Source: Rhodanobacter denitrificans (GTDB taxonomy: Bacteria; Pseudomonadota; Gammaproteobacteria; Xanthomonadales; Rhodanobacteraceae). Taken from it: a stretch of 64,000 nucleotides of DNA. A program made the translations under genes and the position numbers. The DNA is taken from contig NZ_QFWQ01000009.1 in NCBI RefSeq assembly GCF_003335105.1, positions 1-64,000 of the forward strand, given 5' to 3'. Below are positions 30,114 to 38,597 of the stretch, in pieces. The notes below the pieces were generated by a model. The model had not been told where the DNA came from. It was given only the letters and a program-made list of their open reading frames with translations, and did not search any database. Position 1 is the stretch's first letter. Each line of letters opens with the position of its first letter.

Positions 30114-31520
30114 TCAGTTCACCACCACATAGCGCGTGTCTTCGCCGTCGGTGACCACCAGTACCAGCTGGCGCGGCTTCACTCCGGCCAGCCCGCGCAG
30201 CATGCCCAGGCTGGTGATGCGCTGGCCGCCTACGCCGATCACCACATCGTCGGTGCTCAACCCCGCACGGGCGGCGTGGCTGCCGGGCTGCACCGCGCTG
30301 ACCGCCACGCCGTACCAGCCCTGGCTGCGCAGGTTCTGGCTCAGTTCGCTGAAGCGCACGCCGGCCAGGCGCGGGTCGAGTTGGCCGCCGTCGATGCTGG
30401 CCAGCTTCTCCGCGGTGAGCGTGGCGTTGACTTCGCGTGCCTTGCCATCGCGCAGCACGCCCAGGCGCAGGGTGCTGCCCAGCGGCAGCAGGCCTTCGGC
30501 GTTGTGCAATTCCTGCACGTCGCGCAGCGGCTTGCCGTTCACCGTGGTCAGCACGTCGCCGGGCTGCAGGCCGGCATGCTCGCCGGCCGAGCCGTTGCCC
30601 ACGCCGGTGACCACCACGCCGTTGCTGTCCTTCAGCCCGAGCAGCTTGGCGATGCGCGGGGTGATCGCCTGGGTCTGCACGCCCAGGCTGCCGCGCTGCA
30701 CCTTGCCGTGCGCCAGCAGCTGCGCCATCACCTCGCTGGTGAGGTTGCTGGGGATCGCGAAGCCGATGCCCACGTTGCCGCCGGACGGCGAGAAGATCAT
30801 CGTGTTGATGCCCACCAGCTCGCCGCGCAGGTTGACCAGCGCGCCGCCGGAGTTGCCGGGGTTGATCGAGGCGTCGGTCTGGATGAAGTTCTGGTAGCCG
30901 CCCGAGCCCGACGAATTCTGGCCCAGGCCGGAACGGCCCAGCGCGGAGACGATGCCGGCGGTGACCGTCTGGCCCAGCCCGAACGGGTCGCCCACCGCGA
31001 CCACGTAGTCGCCCACCTGCAGGCCGGACGAGTCGGCCAGCGGCAGCGCCTTGAGGTTCTGCGCCGGAATCTGCACCACCGCCACGTCGGTTTCCGGGTC
31101 GGTGCCGATCAGTTTGGCCTTGAAGCTGCGCCCGTCCTGCAGGGTCACCTGGATGTCGTCGGCGCCGCCAACCACATGGTTGTTGGTCAGCACGTAGCCC
31201 TTCGCCGCGTCCACGATCACGCCCGAGCCCAGGCTCTGCTCGACCCGCTCGCGCGGCGTCGCGGGCAGGCCGAAGAACTGGCGCACCATCGGGTCGTCGA
31301 AATAGGCGTCGCGCACCCGCACCCGCGTGGTGGTGGAGATGTTCACCACCGCCGGCGTCACCCGCGTCAGCATCGGCGCCAGCGACGGCATCGGCTGGCC
31401 ACCGACCGCGGCCGGCAAGGCGGCGGCGCGGAGGCTTCCCGGCACGATGCCGATGGCGAGGGCCGCCGCGGCGAGCAGGCCGGCCAGCCGGTGCAGGAGG
31501 CGGGGGTGCGGCTGCGTCAT
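30114..31520 (-). CDS. degQ: DegP/DegQ-like periplasmic serine protease
   Basis: A 468-residue HtrA-family protease and chaperone. The signal peptide runs from MTQPHPRLL to about residue 32. The trypsin-like core has the catalytic His in TNNHVVGGAD, Asp in DPETDVAVVQI and Ser in NPGNSGGALVN. Two PDZ domains follow, starting at RGSLGVQTQ and near WYGVAVSAVQPGS. The start ATG at 31520 is chosen because AGGAG lies seven bases upstream. No DegS-like anchor is present. The symbol degQ is by similarity; degP/mucD naming is equally possible. Confidence 0.93.
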   Translation of the reverse strand: MTQPHPRLLHRLAGLLAAAALAIGIVPGSLRAAALPAAVGGQPMPSLAPMLTRVTPAVVNISTTTRVRVRDAYFDDPMVRQFFGLPATPRERVEQSLGSGVIVDAAKGYVLTNNHVVGGADDIQVTLQDGRSFKAKLIGTDPETDVAVVQIPAQNLKALPLADSSGLQVGDYVVAVGDPFGLGQTVTAGIVSALGRSGLGQNSSGSGGYQNFIQTDASINPGNSGGALVNLRGELVGINTMIFSPSGGNVGIGFAIPSNLTSEVMAQLLAHGKVQRGSLGVQTQAITPRIAKLLGLKDSNGVVVTGVGNGSAGEHAGLQPGDVLTTVNGKPLRDVQELHNAEGLLPLGSTLRLGVLRDGKAREVNATLTAEKLASIDGGQLDPRLAGVRFSELSQNLRSQGWYGVAVSAVQPGSHAARAGLSTDDVVIGVGGQRITSLGMLRGLAGVKPRQLVLVVTDGEDTRYVVVN

Positions 31521-31652
31521 GGGGTTCTCCTGGGGCATTGAAGGCGGCGCTGCTTCGACCGGATCGCCGCGCCGCGGTTCCGTCGGTCCGGATGATGCCG
31601 TGGGGACTTTACATCGGGCGACGCGGGGGTTAATTTGCCTACCCGACAGCAA

Positions 31653-31700
31653 CCACAACATCTTGTGTTCAAACGCCGGCGTCGAGACAAGTGCTGGTGT
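31653..31700 (+). promoter_or_regulatory. Candidate tandem NrdR boxes upstream of nrdJa
   Basis: CCACAACATCTTGTGT (31653-31668) matches the NrdR consensus ACACWATATATWGTGT at 13 of 16 positions. A weaker site, AGACAAGTGCTGGTGT (31685-31700), matches at 10 of 16. Their starts are 32 bp apart, about three helical turns, as is usual for NrdR operator pairs. They lie 170-220 bp upstream of the nrdJa start. Confidence 0.6.
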
Positions 31701-31873
31701 CGACTATCGCACTCTTGAGGGGGAGTCGTTGTCGTCGGGAACAGCTGGCACAAGGGCGGGAGGGCAATCCTCACGACCGGTGGCGTGCCACGGACATAGC
31801 ATGGTCGACCTACGTCGCACCGAAACAGAAAACAACGCCGGCCGCGAGGCCGTTGCGGGAGGTCAGGAAGCCG

Positions 31874-34800
31874 ATGAGCACAGCACGTGCGCCAGCCACA
31901 GGTTCAACCACGGGTACCGGCACGAGCCCGGCCCAGAACGCCAGCATGAGTCGCGACGCGGCGGTGGAGATTCCGCTGCAGCCCGCGTCCTACGACATCT
32001 GGGACAAGAAGTACCGACTGAAGGCGAAGTCCGGCGAGCCGGTCGACGGCAGCATCGACGAGACCTACCAGCGCGTGGCGCGTGCGCTGTCCGACGTCGA
32101 GGCCAGCGACGAGCTGCGCGGCCACTGGTACGAGCGTTTCCTGTGGGCGCTGCGCCGTGGCGCGATCCCGGCCGGGCGGATCACCTCCAACGCCGGCGCG
32201 CTGGCGCACAAGCCGGCCACCAGCACGATCAACTGCACCGTCTCCGGCACCATCCACGACTCGATGGACGACATCCTGGAGAAGGTGCACGAGGCCGGCC
32301 TCACCCTTAAGGCCGGCTGCGGCATCGGCTACGAGTTCTCCACGCTGCGCCCGCGCGGCGCGTACGTCTCCGGCGCCGGCGCGTACACCTCCGGCCCGCT
32401 GTCGTTCATGGATATCTACGACAAGATGTGCTTCACCGTCTCCAGCGCCGGCGGCCGCCGCGGCGCGCAGATGGGCACGTTCGACATCAGCCACCCGGAC
32501 GCCAAGGAGTTCATCCGCGCCAAGCGCGAGGACGGCCGGCTGCGCCAGTTCAACCTCAGCCTGCTGATCACCGACGGCTTCATGCAGGCGGTCGAGCACG
32601 ACCGGGACTGGCCGCTGGTGTTCCCGGTGCACGTGAAGGAGCAGGACGAGATCGACGTCAACGATCCGGCCCAGGTGGTGTGGCGCGAATGGCCCACCCA
32701 CCAGAACTACGTCGACCGCGAGGACGGCCTGGTCGCCTGCAAGATCTACGGCACCATCCGCGCGCGGCACCTGTGGGACATGATCATGGTCTCGACGTAC
32801 GACTACGCCGAGCCCGGTTTCATCCTGATCGACAAGGTCAACGAGATGAACAACAACTGGTGGTGCGAACACATCCGCGCCACCAACCCGTGCGTCACTG
32901 CCGATACCTGGGTGCAGACCGCCGAAGGCCCTCGCCAGGTCGCCGACCTGCTCGGCCGCGGCTTCATGGCGCGGGTGGACGGTACCGACCATGCCACCGG
33001 TGCCGAGGGTTTCTTCCGTACCGCGACCAAGCCGGTGCTGGCGCTGCAGACCGTGGAAGGCCACCGCCTGCGCCTGACCGAAGACCACCGCGTGCGCCGC
33101 GTCTCGCGGATGACGCGCTGGAACGTCGAGACCGAATGGTGCGCCGCCGGCGCGCTGCAGCCGGGCGATCGCGTGCTGCTCAACGACCACCGCGCCAACG
33201 CGCAATGGCCCGGCGCGCTCACCGCGGAACAGGGCTACCTGCTCGGCCTGCTGGTCGGTGACGGCACGCTCAAGCACGAAGCTGCCGTGCTGTCGGTGTG
33301 GCCGCAGGCCGCTGCCGTGAACGGTGCCGTGAACGGCAGTGCCCGTGCGCTGATGGCAGAGGCCTTGCGCTGCGCGCAAACCTTGCCGCATCGCGCCGAT
33401 TTCGCCGGCTGGTCGGAAGTGGCCGGTCGCGGCGAGTACCGCATGAAGTCCGCCGCGCTGCGCGATCTCGCCTTCGAGCTCGGCATGGGCGTGGGCGACA
33501 AGGCGGTCACCCCGGCGCTGGAACAGGCATCGAGCGAGGCCTGTCGCGGTTTCCTGCGCGGCTTCTTCGACGCCGACGGTTCGGTGCAGGGCAACCAGGC
33601 CAAGGGCGTGTCCGTGCGCCTGGCGCAGTCGGACCTACCGCGGCTGGAAGCGGTGCAGCGCATGCTGCTGCGCCTGGGCATGCCGTCGCGCATCTACCGC
33701 GATCGCCGCGCAGCCGGTGAAAGCCTGCTGCCGGATGGGCATGGCGGTGCGCGCGCTTACACCACCCAGGCCCAGCACGAACTGGTGATCGCGGGCGAGG
33801 CGCTGGCTCGTTTCGCCGAGCTGATCGGCTTCGCCGACAGCGACAAGGCCACCCGCCTCAAGGCCGCCCTGTCCGGCTACAAGCGCAGCCTCAACCGCAC
33901 GCGCTTTGTCGCCACCGTCGAATCGCTGCGGGCCGACGGCATCGAGGACGTCTACGACGTGCAGGTGCCCGGCATCAACACCTTCGACGGCAACGGCCTG
34001 CACGCGCACAACTGCGGCGAACAGCCCCTGCCGCCGTACGGTTCGTGCCTGCTCGGCTCGGTCAACCTCACCACCTTCGTGCGCGATCCGTTCGGCCCGA
34101 AGGCGCGCTTCGACTGGGACGAATACCGCGAAGTGGTCAAGGTGTTCACCCGCATGCTCGACAACGTGGTCGAGATCAACGGCCTGCCGCTGGAGCAGCA
34201 GCGCAACGAGATCCTGGGCAAGCGACGCCACGGCATGGGCTTCCTTGGCCTGGGCTCCACGCTGACCATGCTGAAGATGCGCTACGGCAGCGCCGACGCG
34301 GTGGGCTTCACCGAGGACGTTTCGCGCGAGATGGCCGTGGCCGGCTGGGAAGTCGCACTGGACCTGGCGAAGGAGAAGGGCGCCGCGCCGGTGCTGCTGC
34401 GCGACTACACCGTCACCGGCGACATGCTGCGCAAGCGTCCCGAAATGGCGAAGGACGGCTACCAGGTCGGCGACGCCATCCCCGGCCGCGTGCTGCATGC
34501 GAAGTACAGCCGTTACATGCAGCGCATCGCCACGGTGGCGCCGAACCTGGTTGAACAGCTGGCCGAGACCGGCGCGCGCTTCACCCACCACACCTCGATC
34601 GCGCCCACCGGCACCATCTCGCTCAGCCTGGCCAACAACGCCAGCAACGGCATCGAGCCCAGCTTCGCGCACAGCTATTCGCGCAACGTGATCCGCGAGG
34701 GCAAGAAGTCCAAGGAAAAGATCGAGGTGCTCAGCTTCGAGCTGCTGGCCTACCGCGCCCTGATCAATGCCGACGCCAAGGTGTTCACCGACGAGCCCGC

Positions 34801-35194
34801 CAACAAGCTGCCGGACTACTTCGTCGCCGCCGACGACATCGGCCCGAAGGAGCACGTCGACATCCAGGCTGCCTCGCAGCTGTGGATCGACTCGTCGATC
34901 TCCAAGACCGCCAACGTGCCCACCGACTACCCCTACGAGGACTTCAAGGACATCTACTTCTACGCCTACAAGCAGGGCCTGAAGGGATGCACCACCTTCC
35001 GCTTCAACCCCGCCGCGTTCCAGGGCGTGCTGGTCAAGGAAGCGGACCTCGAAAGCACCCTCTACCGCTTCGAGCTGGAGGACGGTAGTGTTGTCGAACT
35101 GAAAGGCAATGAGCAGGTGGAATACGACGGCGAAATGCACTCCGCCGCCAACCTCTTCGATGCCTTGAAGGAAGGCTACTACGGCAAGTTCTGA
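31874..35194 (+). CDS. nrdJ: Class II (B12-dependent) ribonucleotide reductase NrdJa, intein-containing
   Basis: Reduces ribonucleotides to deoxyribonucleotides using adenosylcobalamin. The 1106-residue precursor loses a 374-residue intein to give a 732-residue mature protein (339 + 393 extein residues). Visible motifs are the first active-site Cys in TSTINCTVSGTIHDS, LKAGCGIGYEFSTLRPRG, the thiyl-radical Cys in NP^CGEQPLPPYGSC (^ marks the intein site), and the substrate-phosphate loop IAPTGTISL. The protein ends without a redox CxxC tail; a zinc-ribbon tail is carried by NrdJb downstream. The ATG at 31874 has AGGAAG seven bases upstream. Tandem NrdR-like boxes lie further upstream. Confidence 0.95.
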   Translation: MSTARAPATGSTTGTGTSPAQNASMSRDAAVEIPLQPASYDIWDKKYRLKAKSGEPVDGSIDETYQRVARALSDVEASDELRGHWYERFLWALRRGAIPAGRITSNAGALAHKPATSTINCTVSGTIHDSMDDILEKVHEAGLTLKAGCGIGYEFSTLRPRGAYVSGAGAYTSGPLSFMDIYDKMCFTVSSAGGRRGAQMGTFDISHPDAKEFIRAKREDGRLRQFNLSLLITDGFMQAVEHDRDWPLVFPVHVKEQDEIDVNDPAQVVWREWPTHQNYVDREDGLVACKIYGTIRARHLWDMIMVSTYDYAEPGFILIDKVNEMNNNWWCEHIRATNPCVTADTWVQTAEGPRQVADLLGRGFMARVDGTDHATGAEGFFRTATKPVLALQTVEGHRLRLTEDHRVRRVSRMTRWNVETEWCAAGALQPGDRVLLNDHRANAQWPGALTAEQGYLLGLLVGDGTLKHEAAVLSVWPQAAAVNGAVNGSARALMAEALRCAQTLPHRADFAGWSEVAGRGEYRMKSAALRDLAFELGMGVGDKAVTPALEQASSEACRGFLRGFFDADGSVQGNQAKGVSVRLAQSDLPRLEAVQRMLLRLGMPSRIYRDRRAAGESLLPDGHGGARAYTTQAQHELVIAGEALARFAELIGFADSDKATRLKAALSGYKRSLNRTRFVATVESLRADGIEDVYDVQVPGINTFDGNGLHAHNCGEQPLPPYGSCLLGSVNLTTFVRDPFGPKARFDWDEYREVVKVFTRMLDNVVEINGLPLEQQRNEILGKRRHGMGFLGLGSTLTMLKMRYGSADAVGFTEDVSREMAVAGWEVALDLAKEKGAAPVLLRDYTVTGDMLRKRPEMAKDGYQVGDAIPGRVLHAKYSRYMQRIATVAPNLVEQLAETGARFTHHTSIAPTGTISLSLANNASNGIEPSFAHSYSRNVIREGKKSKEKIEVLSFELLAYRALINADAKVFTDEPANKLPDYFVAADDIGPKEHVDIQAASQLWIDSSISKTANVPTDYPYEDFKDIYFYAYKQGLKGCTTFRFNPAAFQGVLVKEADLESTLYRFELEDGSVVELKGNEQVEYDGEMHSAANLFDALKEGYYGKF
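32891..34012 (+). other. Intein with LAGLIDADG homing endonuclease inside NrdJa
   Basis: A 374-residue in-frame insertion between Pro and the catalytic Cys of NPCGEQ. The N-terminal splice block starts with Cys (CVTADTWVQTAEGPRQV). Block B has TEDHRVRRV with its TxxH. The two endonuclease motifs are YLLGLLVGDGTLK and FLRGFFDADGSVQ, each with its acidic residue. C-terminal blocks are VYDVQVPGINTFDGNG and LHAHN, followed by extein Cys. All residues needed for splicing and DNA cleavage appear present. Base composition matches the host gene, so it is not a very recent arrival. Confidence 0.95.
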
Positions 35195-35254
35195 ACCGTC
35201 GCCCATGCAGCCGCGGGCGGCAACTCAAGCGGTCCACCGGAGGGGAACACCAGC

Positions 35255-35899
35255 ATGTCCATTGACAACGAAACTGAAGTGAGCAACGCCACTACCACGC
35301 CGGCCGCCGAGGCGCCTGCCGTCGTCCTGCCGGTTCTGCCGGACGTGCCACCGGCGGCGCCGGTTGCCGCACCCGCACCGGCGAAGAAGAAGCCGGCGGC
35401 GAAGAAGGCCGCTCCGAAGAAAGCCGCGGCCAAGAAGGCAGCGCCGAAGAAGGCCGCCGCCAAGAAGAAGGCGGCGCCGAAGAAGGCTGCTGCGAAAAAG
35501 GCCGCGCCGAAGAAGGCTGCGGCCAAGAAAGCCGTGAAGAAGGCGGCGAAGAAGGTTGCGAAGAAAGCGGCGGTGAAGAAGACCGCCGCGAAGAAGGCCG
35601 TGAAAAAGGCCGTCAGGAAAGTCGCCAAGAAGGCCGGCGCCGCGAAGAAGGCGGTGAAGAAGGTCGCGAAGAAAGTCGCCAAGGTGGTGAAGAAGAAAGC
35701 CGCCAAGGTCGCAAGGAAGGTCAGCAGCAAGAAGACGGCCGGCAAGAAGGCCGCACCGAAAAAGGCGGCAGCGAAGAAGTCCGCCAGCAAGAAAGCCGTC
35801 GCCAAGACGGCCAAGAGGTCCACTGCCAGCAAGAAGGCGAGCGTCAAGTCGGCCGCGCGCAAGCCCGCCGCCAAGAAGGCCGCCGGCAAGAAGAAGTAA
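35255..35899 (+). CDS. Lysine/alanine-rich histone H1-like protein
   Basis: A 214-residue, very basic protein. After about 45 acidic-to-neutral residues (Pro/Ala-rich), it is almost entirely repeats of the AAKKAAPKK and KKVAKK type, as in eukaryotic H1 tails and the AlgP/HctA-like bacterial histones. It is expected to bind and compact DNA without sequence specificity. GGAGGGGA precedes the ATG by nine bases. It lies between nrdJa and nrdJb on the same strand, which suggests co-expression with dNTP synthesis. The repeats make its length prone to variation. Confidence 0.85.
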   Translation: MSIDNETEVSNATTTPAAEAPAVVLPVLPDVPPAAPVAAPAPAKKKPAAKKAAPKKAAAKKAAPKKAAAKKKAAPKKAAAKKAAPKKAAAKKAVKKAAKKVAKKAAVKKTAAKKAVKKAVRKVAKKAGAAKKAVKKVAKKVAKVVKKKAAKVARKVSSKKTAGKKAAPKKAAAKKSASKKAVAKTAKRSTASKKASVKSAARKPAAKKAAGKKK

Positions 35900-35908
35900 G
35901 CAGCACCG

Positions 35909-35940
35909 CATCCGGCCCGGCCGAAGCGCCGGGCCGGATG
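35909..35940 (+). other. Intergenic hairpin between the histone-like gene and nrdJb
   Basis: A perfect 13-bp GC-rich stem (35909-35921 with 35928-35940) with a 6-nt loop and no T-run. It may attenuate or stabilise the message between the two genes rather than end transcription. Confidence 0.5.
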
Positions 35941-35995
35941 ATCCACGCAGCACGCCGCGTCCACTCCGGCACCAACACCCAAAGAAGCGAACACC

Positions 35996-36733
35996 ATGGC
36001 GATCAAGATCGAAAAGAAGATCACGGGTTACAACGTGGTCAAACCCGAAGACAAGGTTGCCGCCGCCCCGGTCGCTGCCGCCGCGCCGAAAGAGGCGCCG
36101 ACGGCCGAAGTGATCCAGATGCACGAAAGCGTGGAGCGCCCCGAGACCCTGATCGGCTCCACCTTCAAGATCAAGTCGCCGCTGTTCGAGCACGCGCTGT
36201 ACGTCACCATCAACGACATCGTGCTCAACGCCGGCACCAAGCACGAGCAGCGCCGCCCCTTCGAGATCTTCATCAACTCGAAGAACATGGACCACTTCCA
36301 GTGGATCGTGGCGCTCACCCGCATCCTCTCCGCCGTGTTCCGCAAGGGCGGCGACGTCACCTTCATCGTGGAAGAGCTGAAAGCCGTGTTCGACCCCCGC
36401 GGCGGCTATTTCAAGGCCGGCGGCGTCTACATGCCCAGCATCGTCGCCGAGATCGGCTCGGTGGTGGAGCAGCACATGAAGAACATCGGGCTGATCCACG
36501 ACCCGGAGATGGACGAGGCGACGCGCAAGCTGATCGCCGAGAAGCGCGCGGCCTACGAGGCGCTGGGCGCAAAAAAAAACGCTGACGCTGGCGTAACTGC
36601 CGAGTCGACCAGCGCCGAAACGCTGACCTTTCCGCCCGGCTCGATGATGTGCGACAAGTGCAACACCAAGGCGCTGGTGCTGATGGACAACTGCCAGACC
36701 TGCTTGAATTGCGGGTATTCGAAGTGCGGGTGA
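35996..36733 (+). CDS. nrdJb: Class II ribonucleotide reductase accessory subunit NrdJb
   Basis: The second half of a split class II reductase like Pseudomonas NrdJa/NrdJb. The 245 residues comprise an Ala/Pro linker, a TSCPD-type domain (about residues 45-185, with GGDVTFIVEEL and GGYFKAGGVYMPSI), a Lys/Ala linker, and a C-terminal zinc-ribbon-like tail with six Cys (CDKCNTKA, CQTCLNCGYSKC). The tail is needed in homologues to re-reduce the active site. The linker is encoded by nine consecutive A residues (36571-36579), giving a slippery A_AAA_AAC heptamer followed by an immediate TGA in the -1 frame. Transcript slippage or frameshifting could therefore yield a tail-less form. Confidence 0.88.
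   Translation: MAIKIEKKITGYNVVKPEDKVAAAPVAAAAPKEAPTAEVIQMHESVERPETLIGSTFKIKSPLFEHALYVTINDIVLNAGTKHEQRRPFEIFINSKNMDHFQWIVALTRILSAVFRKGGDVTFIVEELKAVFDPRGGYFKAGGVYMPSIVAEIGSVVEQHMKNIGLIHDPEMDEATRKLIAEKRAAYEALGAKKNADAGVTAESTSAETLTFPPGSMMCDKCNTKALVLMDNCQTCLNCGYSKCG
36571..36585 (+). promoter_or_regulatory. Candidate -1 frameshift (or slippage) site in nrdJb
   Basis: Codons GCA AAA AAA AAC contain A_AAA_AAC. A -1 shift reads CGC then TGA (36583-36585). GAGG ends ten bases upstream of the A-run, where the dnaX stimulator sits, and a 6-bp stem (36586-36591 with 36609-36614) begins five bases downstream of the heptamer. Confidence 0.5.
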
Positions 36734-36844
36734 TGCCCGGTTTGCGCGAATAGAAAAGGCGACGCCCCCGCTTTGAGTGGCGGGGCGGTCTACCGTTCGA
36801 GGTCAGCTTGAAGCAGTCGGCCACAGTCTTGGCGACGCCGTACC

Positions 36845-37795
36845 TCATCGCGAACCAGTGATCCGCGCCAGCACCTCCTCCAAACAGGCGCGGTCCGCTG
36901 TGCGTTTGGCAGCAGTACGCTGCCCCAGGTTTCTCAGCTTGCGCCTCACGGCCGGCAGTTCGACGGCATGCGGGAACCCGATCAAGCGAAAGTCTGGCTG
37001 CTCTTCCTCCACGGACCGGAGAAAGGCGCAGGACGGCTCATCCAGCCACGCAGAGACATGCGCAAGCAAGCGTTCGCGATTTTCCAGCAGAGCTTCCGCA
37101 CTGACAGGCTGGGTCGTCATGCCCCTGAAGTGCGCGTCGAAGGTCGCGGCGAAATCCACGGGCATACGCGGAGCCAGCATTTCCCAGGCAGGCTTGGGGC
37201 TGCAGGTCAGGTACACGAGGAAGGTCCGCCAGAGCACCTGGTCAGTCCGCTCGTCCTCCAGCAACAGGCCAACATCAAAAAGATCGCGGGGGTGCTGCCG
37301 CGACAGTGCCGCAGCCAGCTTGCCGGCATAGAGATCGCCAAAGCCAAGCACCTGCATCGAGGCGAAGCCGAATACCTCCTCTACGCTCGGCCGGACCACC
37401 ATATTGCGCACTGGATGCACCGTACCGCGCATGACGGGGGTGGTCTCGACTTGAACGCGCGCGCGTCCACGACTGGCCACTAGCCGCGTGACCGCACTCG
37501 TCCCCTCGCTTGCCGGCAACTGCACCTGCAGTTGCAAGGGGCGGGCGCGCAGCGCGCCAGCCAGTCGCGTGAGTGCCTCCGCAATCGATGCCGCGTCCTC
37601 GGCATAGTCATGCACCGGCAGCCAAGCCAGATCGATGTCCACCGACAAGCGTGGCAGGTCGTGCTCGAACAAATTGATGGCTGTACCACCCTTGAGCGCA
37701 AAACGAGGCTCCTGCGCCAGCACTGGCAGGATCTCGACCAACAAGCGCACCCGGTCGATATAGCGCCGATCCCACTGGTCAGGCCAAGTGCTCAT
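36845..37795 (-). CDS. abiEii: AbiEii-family nucleotidyltransferase toxin
   Basis: Toxin of the AbiE type IV toxin-antitoxin family; related MenT toxins transfer nucleotides to tRNA acceptor ends and arrest growth. The 316 residues show the nucleotidyltransferase motifs FALKGGTAINLF (GG-T-x-N) and SVDIDLAWLP (DxD), followed by a later conserved GDLYAGKLAAALSRQHPRDLFDVG stretch, which I recognise as typical of DUF1814/AbiEii. The ATG at 37795 overlaps the upstream antitoxin gene by 17 bp. An alternative TTG at 37798 is adjacent. Presence next to a reductase operon may reflect phage defence or plasmid-like maintenance. Confidence 0.9.
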   Translation of the reverse strand: MSTWPDQWDRRYIDRVRLLVEILPVLAQEPRFALKGGTAINLFEHDLPRLSVDIDLAWLPVHDYAEDAASIAEALTRLAGALRARPLQLQVQLPASEGTSAVTRLVASRGRARVQVETTPVMRGTVHPVRNMVVRPSVEEVFGFASMQVLGFGDLYAGKLAAALSRQHPRDLFDVGLLLEDERTDQVLWRTFLVYLTCSPKPAWEMLAPRMPVDFAATFDAHFRGMTTQPVSAEALLENRERLLAHVSAWLDEPSCAFLRSVEEEQPDFRLIGFPHAVELPAVRRKLRNLGQRTAAKRTADRACLEEVLARITGSR

Positions 37796-38597
37796 CAAGG
37801 TCGCCCGGCAAGGTGATTTGATAAGTCGGATGCAGGTGCCCGCCGGGCACTAGTGCGCGCTTGCCCCGTCCCAGGTCGACCCCATCGAGAGGCACGTGCG
37901 ACAGCCACGCGTGTCGGTGGCGTTCAGCGAGGGCCAGGAACAGCCGCTTGGCCTTGATGCTACGGCAGTGGCGCAAGAGCATACCGACCCGTTGTGGCCG
38001 CAGCGTGGTCATGGCCTGCATCAGCGCATCGGCCTCGTAGACCAGCGCTGGCCCCGAGACACCATCACACAACTCCAATATGGCCCGCTCTGGTGTGGAG
38101 CACACCAAGGCATCCACGCCCGCGTTAGCCCGAAGCCAGGTGAGTCCTTGCTCCAACAGCATCTTCTCGGACATCTCCGAGAACCGCAGGACAGACGGAT
38201 CGAATGGCCCCTTGCCCCGGAACTCGAAGCGCTCCTTCAGCGGCAGCTTTTCCACCCAGCCCGGCGGCCCGTTTGGTCCGTAGAGGGTGATCGTCCCCGC
38301 GTCACCCAGGCGCAGATAGTGCTCGTACCCCTGAAGGGTCAGCGCAAAGCGCCCCCCGACATGCAGCGCTATGCCTTCACCAACCTGCAGGCTGCGGACC
38401 ACGCCTTCCCATTGCAGGCGACCGCTCTTGCGCATGTAGACGCCGCGCGCCGGCGACACCAGCCAACCGCTGGCCACGTAGCGCACAATGAGGCTGCTGG
38501 AGTAGCCGTGGGCCCGCAGCCAGCGACTGGAAACCAGGCGCGTATCGCCCAATTCGGCCAGCAATCGGTTCAATTTTCCTATATTTTGCTCACTCAT
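37779..38597 (-). CDS. abiEi: AbiEi-family antitoxin and repressor
   Basis: Antitoxin partner of AbiEii. The 272-residue product starts with a winged-helix domain (SSRWLRAHGYSSSLIVRYVASGWLVSPARGVYMR would be the wing, here split as SSRWLRAHGYSS and GWLVSPARGVYMR), and continues with the C-terminal AbiEi antitoxin domain including VCSTPERAILELCDG. Family members bind inverted repeats in their own promoter. An ATAGT/ACTAT repeat lies exactly at this gene's -10 region. The gene overlaps the toxin gene, as expected for an operon with antitoxin first. Confidence 0.88.
   Translation of the reverse strand: MSEQNIGKLNRLLAELGDTRLVSSRWLRAHGYSSSLIVRYVASGWLVSPARGVYMRKSGRLQWEGVVRSLQVGEGIALHVGGRFALTLQGYEHYLRLGDAGTITLYGPNGPPGWVEKLPLKERFEFRGKGPFDPSVLRFSEMSEKMLLEQGLTWLRANAGVDALVCSTPERAILELCDGVSGPALVYEADALMQAMTTLRPQRVGMLLRHCRSIKAKRLFLALAERHRHAWLSHVPLDGVDLGRGKRALVPGGHLHPTYQITLPGDLDEHLA

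Noticed and set aside
31521-31873. Possible cobalamin riboswitch upstream of the B12-dependent reductase
   Set aside because: I looked for the B12-box and conserved stems and did not find them; NrdR-like boxes explain the region better.
35179-36024. Long Phe/Ala-rich minus-strand frame opposite the histone-like gene
   Set aside because: It is the antisense shadow of AAG/GCC lysine-alanine repeats; no start signal or family.
36757-36790. Imperfect hairpin after nrdJb
   Set aside because: The stem has a bulged C and no T-run, so terminator function is not supported.
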